DNA of 64,000 nt, taken from assembly GCF_014202695.1 (NCBI RefSeq), contig NZ_JACHHH010000010.1:47044-111043 (forward strand), read 5' to 3'. Positions 43,072 to 52,734 of this stretch are shown one piece after another (position 1 is the first letter of the stretch; each line of letters starts with the position of its first letter). The translations under genes and the position numbers were made by a program. The notes below the pieces were generated by a model. The model did not search any database. It saw nothing but the letters and a program-made list of their open reading frames with translations, and was not told where the DNA came from. Source of the DNA: Oribacterium sinus (GTDB lineage Bacteria > Bacillota > Clostridia > Lachnospirales > Lachnospiraceae).

Positions 43072-43584
43072 ATGGAAAAAGCTAAGGGTCATTGTGTGAA
43101 ATATGGGGATAATGTGGATACGGATGTGATTATCCCGGCAAGATATCTGGCCATTCAGGATAAGGCGGAGCTGGCTACCCATGCCATGGAGGATATAGAC
43201 CTTCATTTTCATGAAAAAATTAAAAAGGGAGATCTTTTGATTGCGGGAAAGAACTTTGGCTGCGGCTCTTCCAGAGAGCATGCTCCACAGGTTTTGAAGG
43301 ATTCCGGCATCTCCTGTGTGATTGCGGAAAGCTTTGCCAGAATCTTCTTTAGAAATGCCTTGAATATCGGTTTGGCCATCGTGGAGGCTCCGGAGGCGGC
43401 CAAAGAGATTCAGGAAGGAGAGGAGCTGGAGGTGGATTTTACCGAAGGAAAGATTCATAACCTAAGCAGCGGAAAATCCTATACCATGGCGGTATTCCCT
43501 CCCTTCTTGCAGGAAATGATTGATAAGGGAGGCTTGATTGCCTCTGTTAATGAGAAGCTAGAAAAAATGCAGCAAAAAACTTAA
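43072..43584 (+). CDS. leuD: 3-isopropylmalate dehydratase small subunit
   Basis: A 170-residue swivel-domain subunit. [17 protein letters not shown] near residue 15, the [15 protein letters not shown] block near 60, and [10 protein letters not shown] are diagnostic. It forms the active site with LeuC, encoded just upstream. Its last 27 bases overlap the end of the convergent exonuclease gene, so no terminator fits between them. Confidence 0.94.
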   Translation: MEKAKGHCVKYGDNVDTDVIIPARYLAIQDKAELATHAMEDIDLHFHEKIKKGDLLIAGKNFGCGSSREHAPQVLKDSGISCVIAESFARIFFRNALNIGLAIVEAPEAAKEIQEGEELEVDFTEGKIHNLSSGKSYTMAVFPPFLQEMIDKGGLIASVNEKLEKMQQKT

Positions 43585-44724
43585 GAAATATTCCTCCATT
43601 AGGGAGCTGTTCTCTAAAAGCTTCGGAATAAAGGGAATGTAGTTTTGCTTTTCCTTGTATTCCTTTTGAAAAAGATTGGGAAAGTTATCGGAAAAGACGG
43701 GGAGAAAGAGCCCTGTCTTTTTTTGATAGGCGGTAGCGGCCTTTGCCCTTTGCTTTTCTTCTTTAGGATAAAGCTCAGAAAGGCTTCTGTGCAGTGCCAT
43801 GTCTTTGGCGGGAATATAGTCATAGTCTTTAAAGTTTTTGAAAAAATACTTTGCTTCCCCGGAAAATAAGGGGATTTCCAAAACAGCCTCCCGGCCGGAG
43901 ACTTCCAGATGAAAGCTTTCCAGTGAATGGGAAATAGTTTTGGGAAAGAAAGTACTTTTCGCTGCTACAGCTTTAGTGGGGGAGTCTTTTGCTTCGGGAG
44001 AATAAGGACATTCTTCGCTTTCAGAATTTAGCGTCATTTGACCAAAACGAAAGCAGAGCCTTAGCTTATTTTTCTCCAATAGTAGTTCTGACTTTTCACG
44101 GCAATAGCTTCCCTTTCCTTGGAACAGCTCTTCATAGGCAAAAAAGGAAAAAAGGGAAGGGAGGTAAAGCAAATCTTCAAAGTTATGTTGCAACAGAAGA
44201 GACTTTGCTTCCTCTGTAGGATGCTCCAGATATTCTAAATAGACATAGATCAGTTCACCACCGGTATAGATATCCTCTCTTTGAATCCCCAAAAAGCGTT
44301 CACATTCTTTGAGCTTATAGGAGGGTAGCTGATAGAATTTTCTCCTGCTTTGAATCATTTTAAAAAGGTCCAGCTGGAGAAGCCCTGTAATAGGACTTTT
44401 TAGGCCGTACTGGCTGTAGCTTTTTTCTAAAAAGGGGGTATCAAAGGCTTTCCCGTTAAAGCTGATAAACTGTGTCTTAGCTTTGCAATACTCTTGAAAT
44501 TCCTGTAAGACTTCAATTTCCTCTGAAAGACTGTTAGCAAAGAGCTGGACAATCTCCATTTCCGAAGCTTTAAAAAGGAGCAATCCGATGCTATAAATCT
44601 GGGCACTTTTCGGACTAAGTCCGGTGGTTTCGATATCAAAAAATAAAATCTCTTCTTTATCAGGAAGAAAAGAGGGGAAAAAGAAATCTTTAGGATAGGG
44701 AAGTGCTTTTCTAATTATATCCAT
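43558..44724 (-). CDS. YprB-like ribonuclease H-fold exonuclease family protein
   Basis: A 388-residue protein. The N-terminal half has a DnaQ/RNase H-like 3'-5' exonuclease domain: Exo [16 protein letters not shown] near residue 28, Exo [18 protein letters not shown] near 87, and a conserved [13 protein letters not shown] later. The C-terminal half is unassigned and may bind nucleic acid. YprB-type proteins are not biochemically well defined. It converges on leuD with a 27-base overlap. The ribosome site is a weak GGAG. Confidence 0.78.
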   Translation of the reverse strand: MDIIRKALPYPKDFFFPSFLPDKEEILFFDIETTGLSPKSAQIYSIGLLLFKASEMEIVQLFANSLSEEIEVLQEFQEYCKAKTQFISFNGKAFDTPFLEKSYSQYGLKSPITGLLQLDLFKMIQSRRKFYQLPSYKLKECERFLGIQREDIYTGGELIYVYLEYLEHPTEEAKSLLLQHNFEDLLYLPSLFSFFAYEELFQGKGSYCREKSELLLEKNKLRLCFRFGQMTLNSESEECPYSPEAKDSPTKAVAAKSTFFPKTISHSLESFHLEVSGREAVLEIPLFSGEAKYFFKNFKDYDYIPAKDMALHRSLSELYPKEEKQRAKAATAYQKKTGLFLPVFSDNFPNLFQKEYKEKQNYIPFIPKLLENSSLMEEYFLSFLLHFF

Positions 44725-44988
44725 AGGGAGACTCCGATAAACATAGTATTCTTATTTAACGAGATATCCCACGATTTGCGCAGGACACTCATTATGAATT
44801 ATGAAGCATTTTTTTATTACTTAGTTTACTCCAAGGGAAGAAAAATAAAAACAGAAGGATAATAAAAAAAGAAAAAAAGACTATTTTTTCACATTTCATT
44901 CATATTTATGAGATTTAATAGTAAAGAATCGTAAAAGGCGAAGTAGGTTTATGAGAGAGCTACCGCATTTCATTTTAAAGGAGAAGAA

Positions 44989-46350
44989 ATGGAAGAGAAT
45001 CAACAGGGACAGGATGTTTCTCAGGAAATTAATAAACTGCTGGAAGCAAGCCCCAAAAAGAAGAAAAAGGGAAAGTTGAAATGGATTCTAATCGGAGTCC
45101 TTGTTTTAGTTTTGCTGTTTATAGCTAAAAACGTGCTTTTTCCGGCAAAACCCATGGGAACCATGGTCAGTGTACAGGCTTTAACGAAGGGAGATATACA
45201 GGAAAAAATCAGTCTCTCCGGGCCTGTGTCCGGTACGGATGCCCAACAGGTTACCTCCGGCTTACATGCCAAGGTAACGGAAATCCTGGTGAAAGAAGGA
45301 GATAAGGTAGAAAAGGGGCAGGTTTTAGCACGCTTAGACAAAACAGATGTGAATACTGCTTTGGAAGCTGCCAAAACCCAGCTGGATTTGGCAAAGGCCA
45401 ATAAAACCGAGGCGGAAAAAAATCTTCGTTTGGAATATGAGAAAAATCAAACAATCTTAAAAAATGCGGAATTGGATTTCCAGAGAAAGTCCAGTCTTTA
45501 CTCCACCGGAGATATTCCTCAGAGTGACTATGAGGCGGCGGAAAGCGCTTTAAAGGATGCTAAAGCTACTATGGCAAATTATAAGGTGGTGAAGGGTACG
45601 GTAAAGGTTCCGGACAGCTATGATTTACAGATTAAAACTGCGGAACAGGAGCTGGAGAAGGCGGAAAGTAAGGTTTCCGATGCGGATTTAGTTTCCCCCA
45701 TTGCCGGAACCATCACCAGAGTGAACATCAAGGTGGGAGAATTTGCAGATACCCCGACAGAAAATAAATATGATTTTACCGTTGAGAATCTGGATCAGCT
45801 GGAGCTCAGCATTGCGGTTTCCGAATACAATATCGGAAAGGTACATCTTGGTCAAAAAGCTACCATTACGGCGGATATTTTAGGGGGAGAATCTTTGGAG
45901 GGGGTGGTTTCTTCCATTTCTCCCACAGGAGAAGAGAAGAACGCCAACACCAGTGAAAGAGTTATTCCGATTAAGGTACAGATTACCGGAGATAAGAAGG
46001 GATTGCTTTCCGGTATTACAGCAAAGGCGGATTTGCTTTTATCCGAAGCCAAGGATGTGTATGTAGTACCTATTTCTGCAGTGATGACCGGGGAAGACGG
46101 AAGCAATAAAATGGCCTTTGTTGTAAACGGAACCGTGCATTTTGTTCCGGTAACTACCGGAGTTACCAGTGATGTTTCCATGGAGGTAAAACCTGTGAAA
46201 GAGGATTCCGCATTTAAAGAGGGAAGCAATTATATTCTTTCTCCTGATGCCAGTCTTACAGAGGGAAGTCCGGTAACCGTAGATCCCACAGCCCAAGGCT
46301 CACAGTCCGTTAGCCCGGAGGAAGCCGGTGTCGTAGTACAGACAGGATAA
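44989..46350 (+). CDS. MacA/HlyD-like membrane fusion (adaptor) protein
   Basis: A 453-residue adaptor. A cytoplasmic Lys-rich N-terminus and one span (about 25-42, WILIGVLVLVLLFIAKNVL) are followed by a lipoyl-like half-motif (GLHAKVTEILVKEGDKVEKGQ), a coiled-coil hairpin (about 120-225) and a beta-barrel. It would link the ATPase/permease pair encoded next and direct substrate export through the wall. The ribosome site is AAAGGAGAAG. The ATPase gene begins four bases after its stop. The 264-base gap upstream (44725-44988) shows no clear promoter or other feature. Confidence 0.88.
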   Translation: MEENQQGQDVSQEINKLLEASPKKKKKGKLKWILIGVLVLVLLFIAKNVLFPAKPMGTMVSVQALTKGDIQEKISLSGPVSGTDAQQVTSGLHAKVTEILVKEGDKVEKGQVLARLDKTDVNTALEAAKTQLDLAKANKTEAEKNLRLEYEKNQTILKNAELDFQRKSSLYSTGDIPQSDYEAAESALKDAKATMANYKVVKGTVKVPDSYDLQIKTAEQELEKAESKVSDADLVSPIAGTITRVNIKVGEFADTPTENKYDFTVENLDQLELSIAVSEYNIGKVHLGQKATITADILGGESLEGVVSSISPTGEEKNANTSERVIPIKVQITGDKKGLLSGITAKADLLLSEAKDVYVVPISAVMTGEDGSNKMAFVVNGTVHFVPVTTGVTSDVSMEVKPVKEDSAFKEGSNYILSPDASLTEGSPVTVDPTAQGSQSVSPEEAGVVVQTG

Positions 46351-46354
46351 AAAG

Positions 46355-47113
46355 ATGGAAGATACTTTAATTGAATTACGAAATCTGGTGAAAATCTATG
46401 ATACCGGTGCGGTAAAGGTATTGGGATTAAATCAGATTAATTTAAAAATCAAAAGGGGAGAGTTTGTAGCCATTATGGGACAGTCCGGCTCCGGAAAGTC
46501 TACTCTAATGAATATCTTAGGCTGTTTGGATAAACCAAGTCTTGGCAATTACTTTCTGGACGGAGAAGATGTGGCAGCCATGGATCCCAATACTTTGAAT
46601 AAGGTAAGAAATCAAAAAATCGGCTTCGTGTTCCAGAGCTTTAATTTGATTAGCCGTATGAGTGCTTTGAAAAATGTGGAAATTCCCATGATTTACGCCC
46701 ATATCCGTTCTCAAAAGCAAAGGTCGGAAAGAGCGGCCATGCTTTTGGAAAAGGTAGGCCTTTCCGGCAGAATCCATCATCAGCCCAATGAAATGTCCGG
46801 AGGACAAAGGCAGAGGGTGGCGATTGCCAGAGCCTTAGCCAATGAACCGCCTTTGATTTTGGCGGATGAGCCCACCGGAAACTTAGACACTGCCAGCTCC
46901 ATTGAAATTATGGAAATGTTCTCTGCTCTTCATAAGGCAGGAGCTACCGTAGTGGTGGTTACCCATGAGGAAAACATTGCCGCCTATACGGATAGGATGC
47001 TTCGCTTTTCAGACGGAAAACTGATTTCCGATATCAAAAATGAGAATCCTACTCCGGTAAGAGATTTGGCAATCTTTGAAGGAATGTACAGAGGAGGGAA
47101 CCATGCTTCTTGA
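46355..47113 (+). CDS. MacB/LolD-like ABC ATPase
   Basis: A 252-residue ATPase of the peptide/macrolide/lipoprotein exporter family. Walker A is [12 protein letters not shown] near residue 43, the Q-loop is VFQSFNLI, the signature is [15 protein letters not shown], and Walker B is [12 protein letters not shown] with catalytic Glu, followed by the switch His in VVVTHE. It works with the adjacent FtsX-type permease, whose start overlaps its end by 11 bases. Confidence 0.93.
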   Translation: MEDTLIELRNLVKIYDTGAVKVLGLNQINLKIKRGEFVAIMGQSGSGKSTLMNILGCLDKPSLGNYFLDGEDVAAMDPNTLNKVRNQKIGFVFQSFNLISRMSALKNVEIPMIYAHIRSQKQRSERAAMLLEKVGLSGRIHHQPNEMSGGQRQRVAIARALANEPPLILADEPTGNLDTASSIEIMEMFSALHKAGATVVVVTHEENIAAYTDRMLRFSDGKLISDIKNENPTPVRDLAIFEGMYRGGNHAS

Positions 47114-48329
47114 AAATATGAAAATGGCATTAAGCTCTCTTCGAGCCAATAAGCTTCGTTCCATTCTTACCATGCTGGGCATTATTATCGGAATCGGTTC
47201 CGTAATCTCCATTGTTTCTATCGGAGATACCATGCGGAAAATGTTCTCAGACCTTTATAAAAATGTAGGTGTGACCCAGGCGGCCATCATGATTAATCCT
47301 TACATGGATCAGGAGGAAATTCGAGACAGCGATTTTTTCACCATGGACGAACTTTACAAGATGAAGGAGGTCTTTGGCAATCGCTTGGACTATGTGGATA
47401 ATATGTCCAGCGGCTCTATCGATATAAAAAATGGATTAAACCGCTTGAAAACCAATATTGAGGGAGTGGATTCTCCCTATCAAAAGCTTCAGCCGGTACA
47501 GATTTTAAACGGAAGATATATTTCCGCTAATGATGTGGAGGAAAGAAGAGCAGTGATTTTGATTTCCGAAAGTACAGCCTTAAAGCTTTATGGAACCGTA
47601 AATGCCACAGGAAAACATTTTCGCTCGGATATTATGGGAGAAAATCGAGAGTTTAGCATTATCGGAGTGTACAGGAAAGATATCAGCCCCATTCAAAAGC
47701 TACTAATGGGTTCTAATGATAAAAATGGAGAAGGCATTGTTCCCTGGACTTTGTTTTCACCTGAGTCCAGTGAATTTTCCATGATTCGATACTACGGAAA
47801 AACAGGAATGTCCGAGCAGGAGATGAAACAGCTGAATACGGAAATCAAAGCTTATTTTTCTAAAATAAAAAATCGTCAGCCCTCCGACTGGTATATTTCC
47901 TCTATTCAGGATGAAATGAAACAGGTAGATGGGGTAATGGGGGGAATTTCCGCTGCTGTGGGCGGCATTGCTGCCATTTCTCTTCTGGTAGGCGGTATCG
48001 GTATTATGAATATTATGCTGGTGTCTGTAACGGAGAGAACCAGAGAAATCGGTATCAGAAAGGCCTTGGGCGCAAGCACCGGAGATATTTTGGTGCAGTT
48101 TTTAACGGAATCTGCTCTTTTGTCCGCCCTGGGAGGATTGATTGGAGTGTTACTGGCCATGGGACTGGTGTCCTTGGGAGCTACAGCCTTCGGTTTATCC
48201 GTAGTGATTCGCCCGGGAATTATCCTGGTTGCGGTACTTTTCTCCGCGATAGTGGGTATCTTCTTCGGCATCTATCCTGCCAATAAGGCGGCAAAGGAAG
48301 ATCCTATTGTAGCACTAAGATATGAATAA
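47103..48329 (+). CDS. MacB/FtsX-type ABC permease
   Basis: A 408-residue permease. One N-terminal span (about 17-40; ILTMLGIIIGIGSVISIVS) is followed by a large extracellular MacB-core domain (40-280) and three C-terminal spans. The conserved cytoplasmic loop TERTREIGIRKALGASTGDIL is typical of mechanotransmission exporters. The start at 47103 follows AGAGGAGG inside the ATPase gene. The complex probably exports an antimicrobial peptide, macrolide-type compound or lipid; the substrate is unknown. Confidence 0.92.
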   Translation: MLLENMKMALSSLRANKLRSILTMLGIIIGIGSVISIVSIGDTMRKMFSDLYKNVGVTQAAIMINPYMDQEEIRDSDFFTMDELYKMKEVFGNRLDYVDNMSSGSIDIKNGLNRLKTNIEGVDSPYQKLQPVQILNGRYISANDVEERRAVILISESTALKLYGTVNATGKHFRSDIMGENREFSIIGVYRKDISPIQKLLMGSNDKNGEGIVPWTLFSPESSEFSMIRYYGKTGMSEQEMKQLNTEIKAYFSKIKNRQPSDWYISSIQDEMKQVDGVMGGISAAVGGIAAISLLVGGIGIMNIMLVSVTERTREIGIRKALGASTGDILVQFLTESALLSALGGLIGVLLAMGLVSLGATAFGLSVVIRPGIILVAVLFSAIVGIFFGIYPANKAAKEDPIVALRYE

Positions 48330-48447
48330 GAAATTAAGAAGCCTAAGCCCTATAGGAATCATGGATATGCTTCTTCCGAGCAGGTCTTCATAACTTTTTA
48401 TTAATAGCATCCCCTGATTTTATTCAGTGCATTCCTTGATTAATAAC

Positions 48448-48475
48448 TGGACAATAAGACAAAAAAAGCTATACT
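48448..48475 (+). promoter_or_regulatory. Promoter of the nitroreductase gene
   Basis: TGGACA (48448-48453), a 16-base spacer and TATACT (48470-48475), 60 bases before the ATG. Confidence 0.4.
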
Positions 48476-48535
48476 AATGATGAGTGCTATTCCTATTTTC
48501 AGGAGAAATTTCGGATTATGGTAAAGGAGGTTATG

Positions 48536-49195
48536 ATGACCCTTAGAGAAGCAATGGAAAAACGACATATGGTTCGTAAGTACAAAGATGAAGTTATTCC
48601 TCAGGATGTGGTGAAGGCTTTAGAGGAGCGGATTCAGGAATGCAATCAGAAGTATTCCCTGTATTTTTTCCTAAAAACGGAGGATGGAGCTGCATTTGCA
48701 GAATTAATTGATAAATTGATTACCAAAAATGCCAAGAATTACATCGTATTGGCAGGAGACGAAAAGGAAGGCGTGGAGGAACGTGTTGGTTATGCCAGTG
48801 CGGATATTATGCTCTATGCCCAGACTCTAGGCTTAAATACCTGGTGGGTAGGTGCCAGCTTCAATAAGGAGGCTGTTGCTAAATTAAGCCCTGAGCATCC
48901 TGTTTATGGTGTGATTTCCATTGGATATGGAGAGACCCAGGGTACTCCTCATGCTTCCAAGGAAGATTTTGAGGTATGCAGCTATGAGGGAACTGTACCG
49001 GATTGGTTTAAGGAGGGTGTGGAGTATGCTTTGATGGCACCTACCGCCTATAATCGTCAGTCCTTCTATTTAAAGGGCAAGGGAAATGAGGTGCAGTTCA
49101 CCTATAAAGAGGGCGAGTTCCAGGGAATTGATTCCGGTTTGGTAAAGTATCATTTTGAAGCGGCAGCCGGAAAAGAGAATTTCCACTGGGTTTAA
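48536..49195 (+). CDS. Nitroreductase-family flavoprotein
   Basis: A 219-residue FMN-dependent oxidoreductase-like protein. The N-terminal EAMEKRHMVRKYKDE supplies the flavin phosphate contacts. GYASADIMLYAQTLGLNTWWVGA and YALMAPTAYNRQSF are family blocks. Substrates may be quinones, nitroaromatics or other electrophiles. AAAGGAGG at 48523-48530 best serves the ATG at 48536; in-frame ATGs at 48518 and 48533 are too far upstream or too close. Followed by a palindromic element acting as terminator. Confidence 0.85.
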   Translation: MTLREAMEKRHMVRKYKDEVIPQDVVKALEERIQECNQKYSLYFFLKTEDGAAFAELIDKLITKNAKNYIVLAGDEKEGVEERVGYASADIMLYAQTLGLNTWWVGASFNKEAVAKLSPEHPVYGVISIGYGETQGTPHASKEDFEVCSYEGTVPDWFKEGVEYALMAPTAYNRQSFYLKGKGNEVQFTYKEGEFQGIDSGLVKYHFEAAAGKENFHWV

Positions 49196-49230
49196 GTTTG
49201 TAAATAAGACGTTTAGATTTTCGGCAAGTT

Positions 49231-49275
49231 AGGCCTGAAATTGGGGTATCCAAGTGTGCCCCCGGTTTCAGGCCT
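49231..49275. repeat. Short palindromic element related to copies at 26266 and 29837; likely terminator
   Basis: AGGCCTGAAATTGGGG (49231-49246) pairs with CCCCGGTTTCAGGCCT (49260-49275) with a two-base mismatch. The GGTCTGAAAT/TTTCAGACC-type arms resemble the longer elements, with the centre deleted. A T-rich tail (TTCTTTTCTTC) follows on the plus strand. Confidence 0.6.
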
Positions 49276-49364
49276 TTCTTTTCTTCACAAAAAGCCAAGC
49301 AATTTCCTTCCCTCCATTGAGAAAATCAAGCATCTATGCTAGACTATTGCGGATTGGAGAGATT

Positions 49365-49964
49365 ATGATTCGATTTATACATGGCATTTTACGGGAAGTA
49401 AAAGAGGATATGTTGGTAATAGAAGCAGGAGGACTGGGATATGGGGTTCGCATTCCTGCTTCTGTTTTTGATAAAGCACCTAAGACGGGAGAGGAAATTC
49501 TTCTTCATACCTACTTTTCGGTTCGAGAGGATAGTCAGGAGCTTTTCGGCTTTTGGGAGGAAAGGGATAGGGATTTTTTTATCAAACTACTTTCCGTTTC
49601 CGGCATTGGTCCCAAGACTGCCCTGGGGATTTTATCCTGTATGAGTAGGGAGGAGTTGATTCTTGCGATTATCAGTAATGACAGTAAGAAGATTCAGAAG
49701 GCTCCGGGACTTGGAAAGAAGTCTGCGGAAAGATTGATTGTGGAGCTCCGGGATAAGGTGCCTAAGGAAGAGATTACATTTTCCGGAGAAGAAGCTGTTG
49801 TGACGACTACTGCTTCCGTAGCGGTGGAGGAAGCTGTGGAAGCTTTGGTCTCCCTGGGATATTCTGCAATAGAAGCAAAAAGATGGATTACAAAGATTCC
49901 GAATTATGAGGAAAAATCCGCCGAAGATTTGCTACGGCTTAGCCTGAAACAGTTTGCGTTGTAA
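49365..49964 (+). CDS. ruvA: Holliday junction branch migration protein RuvA
   Basis: A 199-residue DNA-junction binder. The N-terminal OB fold (MIRFIHGILREVKEDMLVIE) is followed by two helix-hairpin-helix motifs (LLSVSGIGPKTALGIL and IQKAPGLGKKSAERL) and a C-terminal RuvB-binding domain (EEAVEALVSLGYSAIEAK). It tetramerises on four-way junctions and loads RuvB. The start at 49365 is behind TTGGAGAG; an upstream open frame runs through the palindromic element. ruvB starts 10 bases downstream. Confidence 0.95.
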   Translation: MIRFIHGILREVKEDMLVIEAGGLGYGVRIPASVFDKAPKTGEEILLHTYFSVREDSQELFGFWEERDRDFFIKLLSVSGIGPKTALGILSCMSREELILAIISNDSKKIQKAPGLGKKSAERLIVELRDKVPKEEITFSGEEAVVTTTASVAVEEAVEALVSLGYSAIEAKRWITKIPNYEEKSAEDLLRLSLKQFAL

Positions 49965-49973
49965 GGGATTTTT

Positions 49974-50969
49974 ATGGAAAGAAAACTGATACAAACAGAG
50001 GAGAGTAAGGAGGATTTATCTTTTGATCCTAAGATTCGACCTCAATTTTTGAAAGATTATATTGGACAGGAAAAGTTAAAGGAAACCCTGTCTATCTATA
50101 TTGAAGCGGCTAAGAAAAGAAAGCAAAGTCTGGATCACTGCCTTTTTTACGGTCCTCCGGGATTAGGAAAGACTACGATTTCCAATATTATTGCCAATGA
50201 ATTGGGGGTTCACTGTAAGATTACCTCCGGACCGGCTATAGAAAAACCGGGAGAAATTGCGGCGATTCTCAATAACCTTTCCGAAGGCGATGTACTCTTT
50301 GTGGATGAAATCCATAGACTGAATCGACAGGTGGAGGAAGTGCTTTACCCTGCTATGGAGGATTTTGCCATAGATGTACTGCTGGGGAAGGAAAGCAGCA
50401 CCCGTTCCATTCGCCTGGACTTACCCCGTTTTACCTTAGTGGGAGCAACCACCAGAGCAGGACTCCTTTCCGCCCCTCTTCGGGATCGTTTCGGGATTAT
50501 CGGGAAAATGGAGTTTTATAAAGAAGAGGAATTGGAGGAGATTGTCCTTCGAAGTGCCAAGGTACTTTCCATTTCTATTGATAAAGGCGGAGCAAAAAGC
50601 ATTGCCCTTCGTTCCAGAGGTACTCCAAGGCTTGCCAATCGTTTGCTAAAGAGGGTACGAGATTTTGCGGAAATCAAGTATAATGGTGTTATTCACAAGG
50701 AGGTGGCAGAGGATGCCTTGGACTTACTGGATGTGGATACCTTAGGCTTGGATACCTATGACAGACAGTATCTTTGGAACTTGATTGAGAAATTTTCCGG
50801 AGGACCGGTGGGGGTGGAGACTTTAGCCACCAGTCTGGGAGAAGACCGGGGAACCTTAGAGGATATGATAGAACCCTATTTGATTTTACAAGGTCTGATA
50901 GACAGAACCCCCAGGGGAAGGATTGCAACAAAACACGCGTATCAACATTTAGGACTAAGTGAAGCATAG
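49974..50969 (+). CDS. ruvB: Holliday junction helicase motor RuvB
   Basis: A 331-residue AAA+ ATPase. Walker A is [12 protein letters not shown] near residue 60, Walker B is [10 protein letters not shown], sensor 1 is LVGATTRAG, and the arginine finger is PLRDRFG. The C-terminal winged helix ends with [16 protein letters not shown]. It drives branch migration with RuvA in recombination repair. ruvC is not in the window. Confidence 0.97.
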   Translation: MERKLIQTEESKEDLSFDPKIRPQFLKDYIGQEKLKETLSIYIEAAKKRKQSLDHCLFYGPPGLGKTTISNIIANELGVHCKITSGPAIEKPGEIAAILNNLSEGDVLFVDEIHRLNRQVEEVLYPAMEDFAIDVLLGKESSTRSIRLDLPRFTLVGATTRAGLLSAPLRDRFGIIGKMEFYKEEELEEIVLRSAKVLSISIDKGGAKSIALRSRGTPRLANRLLKRVRDFAEIKYNGVIHKEVAEDALDLLDVDTLGLDTYDRQYLWNLIEKFSGGPVGVETLATSLGEDRGTLEDMIEPYLILQGLIDRTPRGRIATKHAYQHLGLSEA

Positions 50970-50984
50970 GAAAAGGTGGAGAAC

Positions 50985-51374
50985 ATGGCAGATAAAAAGA
51001 CAATTCAAGTCATTATTGACGGAAAAATTTATGTCCTAAGTGGGGAGAATTCCGAGTCTTACCTTCATGATGTGGCAGATTATTTGAACCATAAAATTGA
51101 AAGCATTCGTAAGGAAATGTGGAATTATAATAAGCTGGAGGAATCGGTTCGATCCCTTCTGCTTCAGATTAATATTTGTGATGAGCTTTTTCAGGAAAGA
51201 AAGAAAGTGGAGGAGATGCAGGAGCTTTTGGATCAGGAAAAAAGTGAGAGCTACTCCTATAAGCACGACTTGGTAAAAACCAAGTTAAAGCTGGATGGGG
51301 TGTTACAGGAATTGGAAAGTACCCAGAAGAAGCTTCTGGCTTTGGAAAAGAAAGAAGCGAAAGAAAAGGGATAG
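50985..51374 (+). CDS. zapA: Cell division protein ZapA
   Basis: A 129-residue FtsZ-ring stabiliser. The N-terminal ZapA fold (KTIQVIIDGKIYVLSGENSE, then YLHDVADYLNHKIE) is followed by a long coiled coil (about 60-125). The coiled coil is longer than in Bacillus ZapA. The start is the ATG at 50985 behind AAAGGTGGA rather than the GTG at 50976. Its neighbours include a SEDS/PBP pair, which fits a division and wall-synthesis region. Confidence 0.85.
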   Translation: MADKKTIQVIIDGKIYVLSGENSESYLHDVADYLNHKIESIRKEMWNYNKLEESVRSLLLQINICDELFQERKKVEEMQELLDQEKSESYSYKHDLVKTKLKLDGVLQELESTQKKLLALEKKEAKEKG

Positions 51375-51390
51375 GATGGAGTAAGTAAGG

Positions 51391-52734
51391 ATGCCAATCC
51401 AAAACAAAGAAAATTTAAGAGAAAAAGAGCCTTATAAAGCAGAGCTTTTGGCCCCGGCAGCCTCCTTGGAAGTATGCAAGGTGGCTGTTTTTGCCGGAGC
51501 GGATGCGATTTATATGGGAGGACAAAAATATTCCGCAAGAGCCTTTGCCAAGTCTTCCTTATCGGAAGAGGATGAGCTTTTGGAGGCCATTCATTTTTGT
51601 CATCTTTACAATAAAAAAATATATATGACCTTAAACACTCTCTTTAAAGAGGGAGAAAGAAAAGAGCTTTTCAGCTATATGGATCCCTATTATGAAGCAG
51701 GTTTGGACGGGGTAATTATTCAGGATCTGGGAATTGGGAAAATGTTGGCCAAGGCCTATCCGGATCTTCCTCTACATGCCAGCACTCAGATGACGGTACA
51801 TACCAAAGAAGCTGTGGGCTTAATGGAAAACTTGGGCATGGAAAGGGTTGTACTTTCCAGGGAATGCTCCTTGGAGGATATTTCCGATATTGCCAAGTCT
51901 TCCCCCATAGAGTTAGAGGTCTTTATTCATGGTTCCATGTGCTATAGCTACTCCGGAGCCTGTTTTATGTCTTCTCTTCTGGGGGGACGATCCGGAAACC
52001 GGGGAAGATGCGCCGGAACCTGTAGACTGTGCTATAGCAGTAAGGGGAAAAAGGGAAATTATCTGAGTATGAAGGATATGTTTACTCTGGATCTTCTTAA
52101 GGAGCTTCTGGAGGCGGGAGCCTATTCTTTAAAGATAGAGGGCAGAATGAAGTCCGCCCTCTATACAGGGACAGTGGTTTCCATTTACAGAAAATATCTG
52201 GACTTGGCCCTTAAGGGGAGTTCCTATAAGGTTTCGGAGGAAGATATAGCCCTCTTAAAAGAGGTTTATGACAGAGGAGGCTACAGCTCTTATTTAGAAC
52301 AACATAACGGAGAGGACATGATTGCCTTCGGAGAAAAGCCTTTCCGAAAAGAAAAGGAAGAAGTGCTTTCCAAACTCAAGCAGGAAATGGAAGAGAGGGA
52401 AAGAAAGATTCCTTTGAAGGGAAGCTTGCATTTGTCCTATGACGAAGTTCCCTGTTTTAGCTTAGAGGGAGAAAATGGACTTTCCGTTTCCGTAGAAGGA
52501 AGCCAGCCTGTAGAAAAGGCCAAGGAAAAGGTGCTTTCTAAAGAACAGATTACAAAACAAATGAAGAAGATGGGGAATACGGAATTTTCCCTGGAAGAAC
52601 TTTCGATTCTTGGGGAGGAAGATATTTTCTATCCCCTGTCTTTCCTGAATCAATTAAGGAGAGACGGTGTAGAGAAAATGAGGGAGGCTATTCTTGGGCA
52701 GTATAGACGGAATCAAAGACTTAGGGGAAATTAG
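51391..52734 (+). CDS. U32-family protein (peptidase U32 / RNA hydroxylase-like), N-terminal part
   Basis: A 447-residue protein. ELLAPAASLEVCKVAVFAGAD at the start and the U32 signature around residues 170-215 (FIHGSMCYSYSGACFMSS, then GNRGRCAGTCRLCY) with its Fe-S-type cysteines are intact. An IEGRMKS block follows. Members were annotated as collagenases, but some (RlhA, TrhP) hydroxylate RNA bases. In related bacteria a single protein of about 700-800 residues carries the next gene's domain too. Here the frame closes at 52734, 41 bases after the next begins. Confidence 0.85.
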   Translation: MPIQNKENLREKEPYKAELLAPAASLEVCKVAVFAGADAIYMGGQKYSARAFAKSSLSEEDELLEAIHFCHLYNKKIYMTLNTLFKEGERKELFSYMDPYYEAGLDGVIIQDLGIGKMLAKAYPDLPLHASTQMTVHTKEAVGLMENLGMERVVLSRECSLEDISDIAKSSPIELEVFIHGSMCYSYSGACFMSSLLGGRSGNRGRCAGTCRLCYSSKGKKGNYLSMKDMFTLDLLKELLEAGAYSLKIEGRMKSALYTGTVVSIYRKYLDLALKGSSYKVSEEDIALLKEVYDRGGYSSYLEQHNGEDMIAFGEKPFRKEKEEVLSKLKQEMEERERKIPLKGSLHLSYDEVPCFSLEGENGLSVSVEGSQPVEKAKEKVLSKEQITKQMKKMGNTEFSLEELSILGEEDIFYPLSFLNQLRRDGVEKMREAILGQYRRNQRLRGN

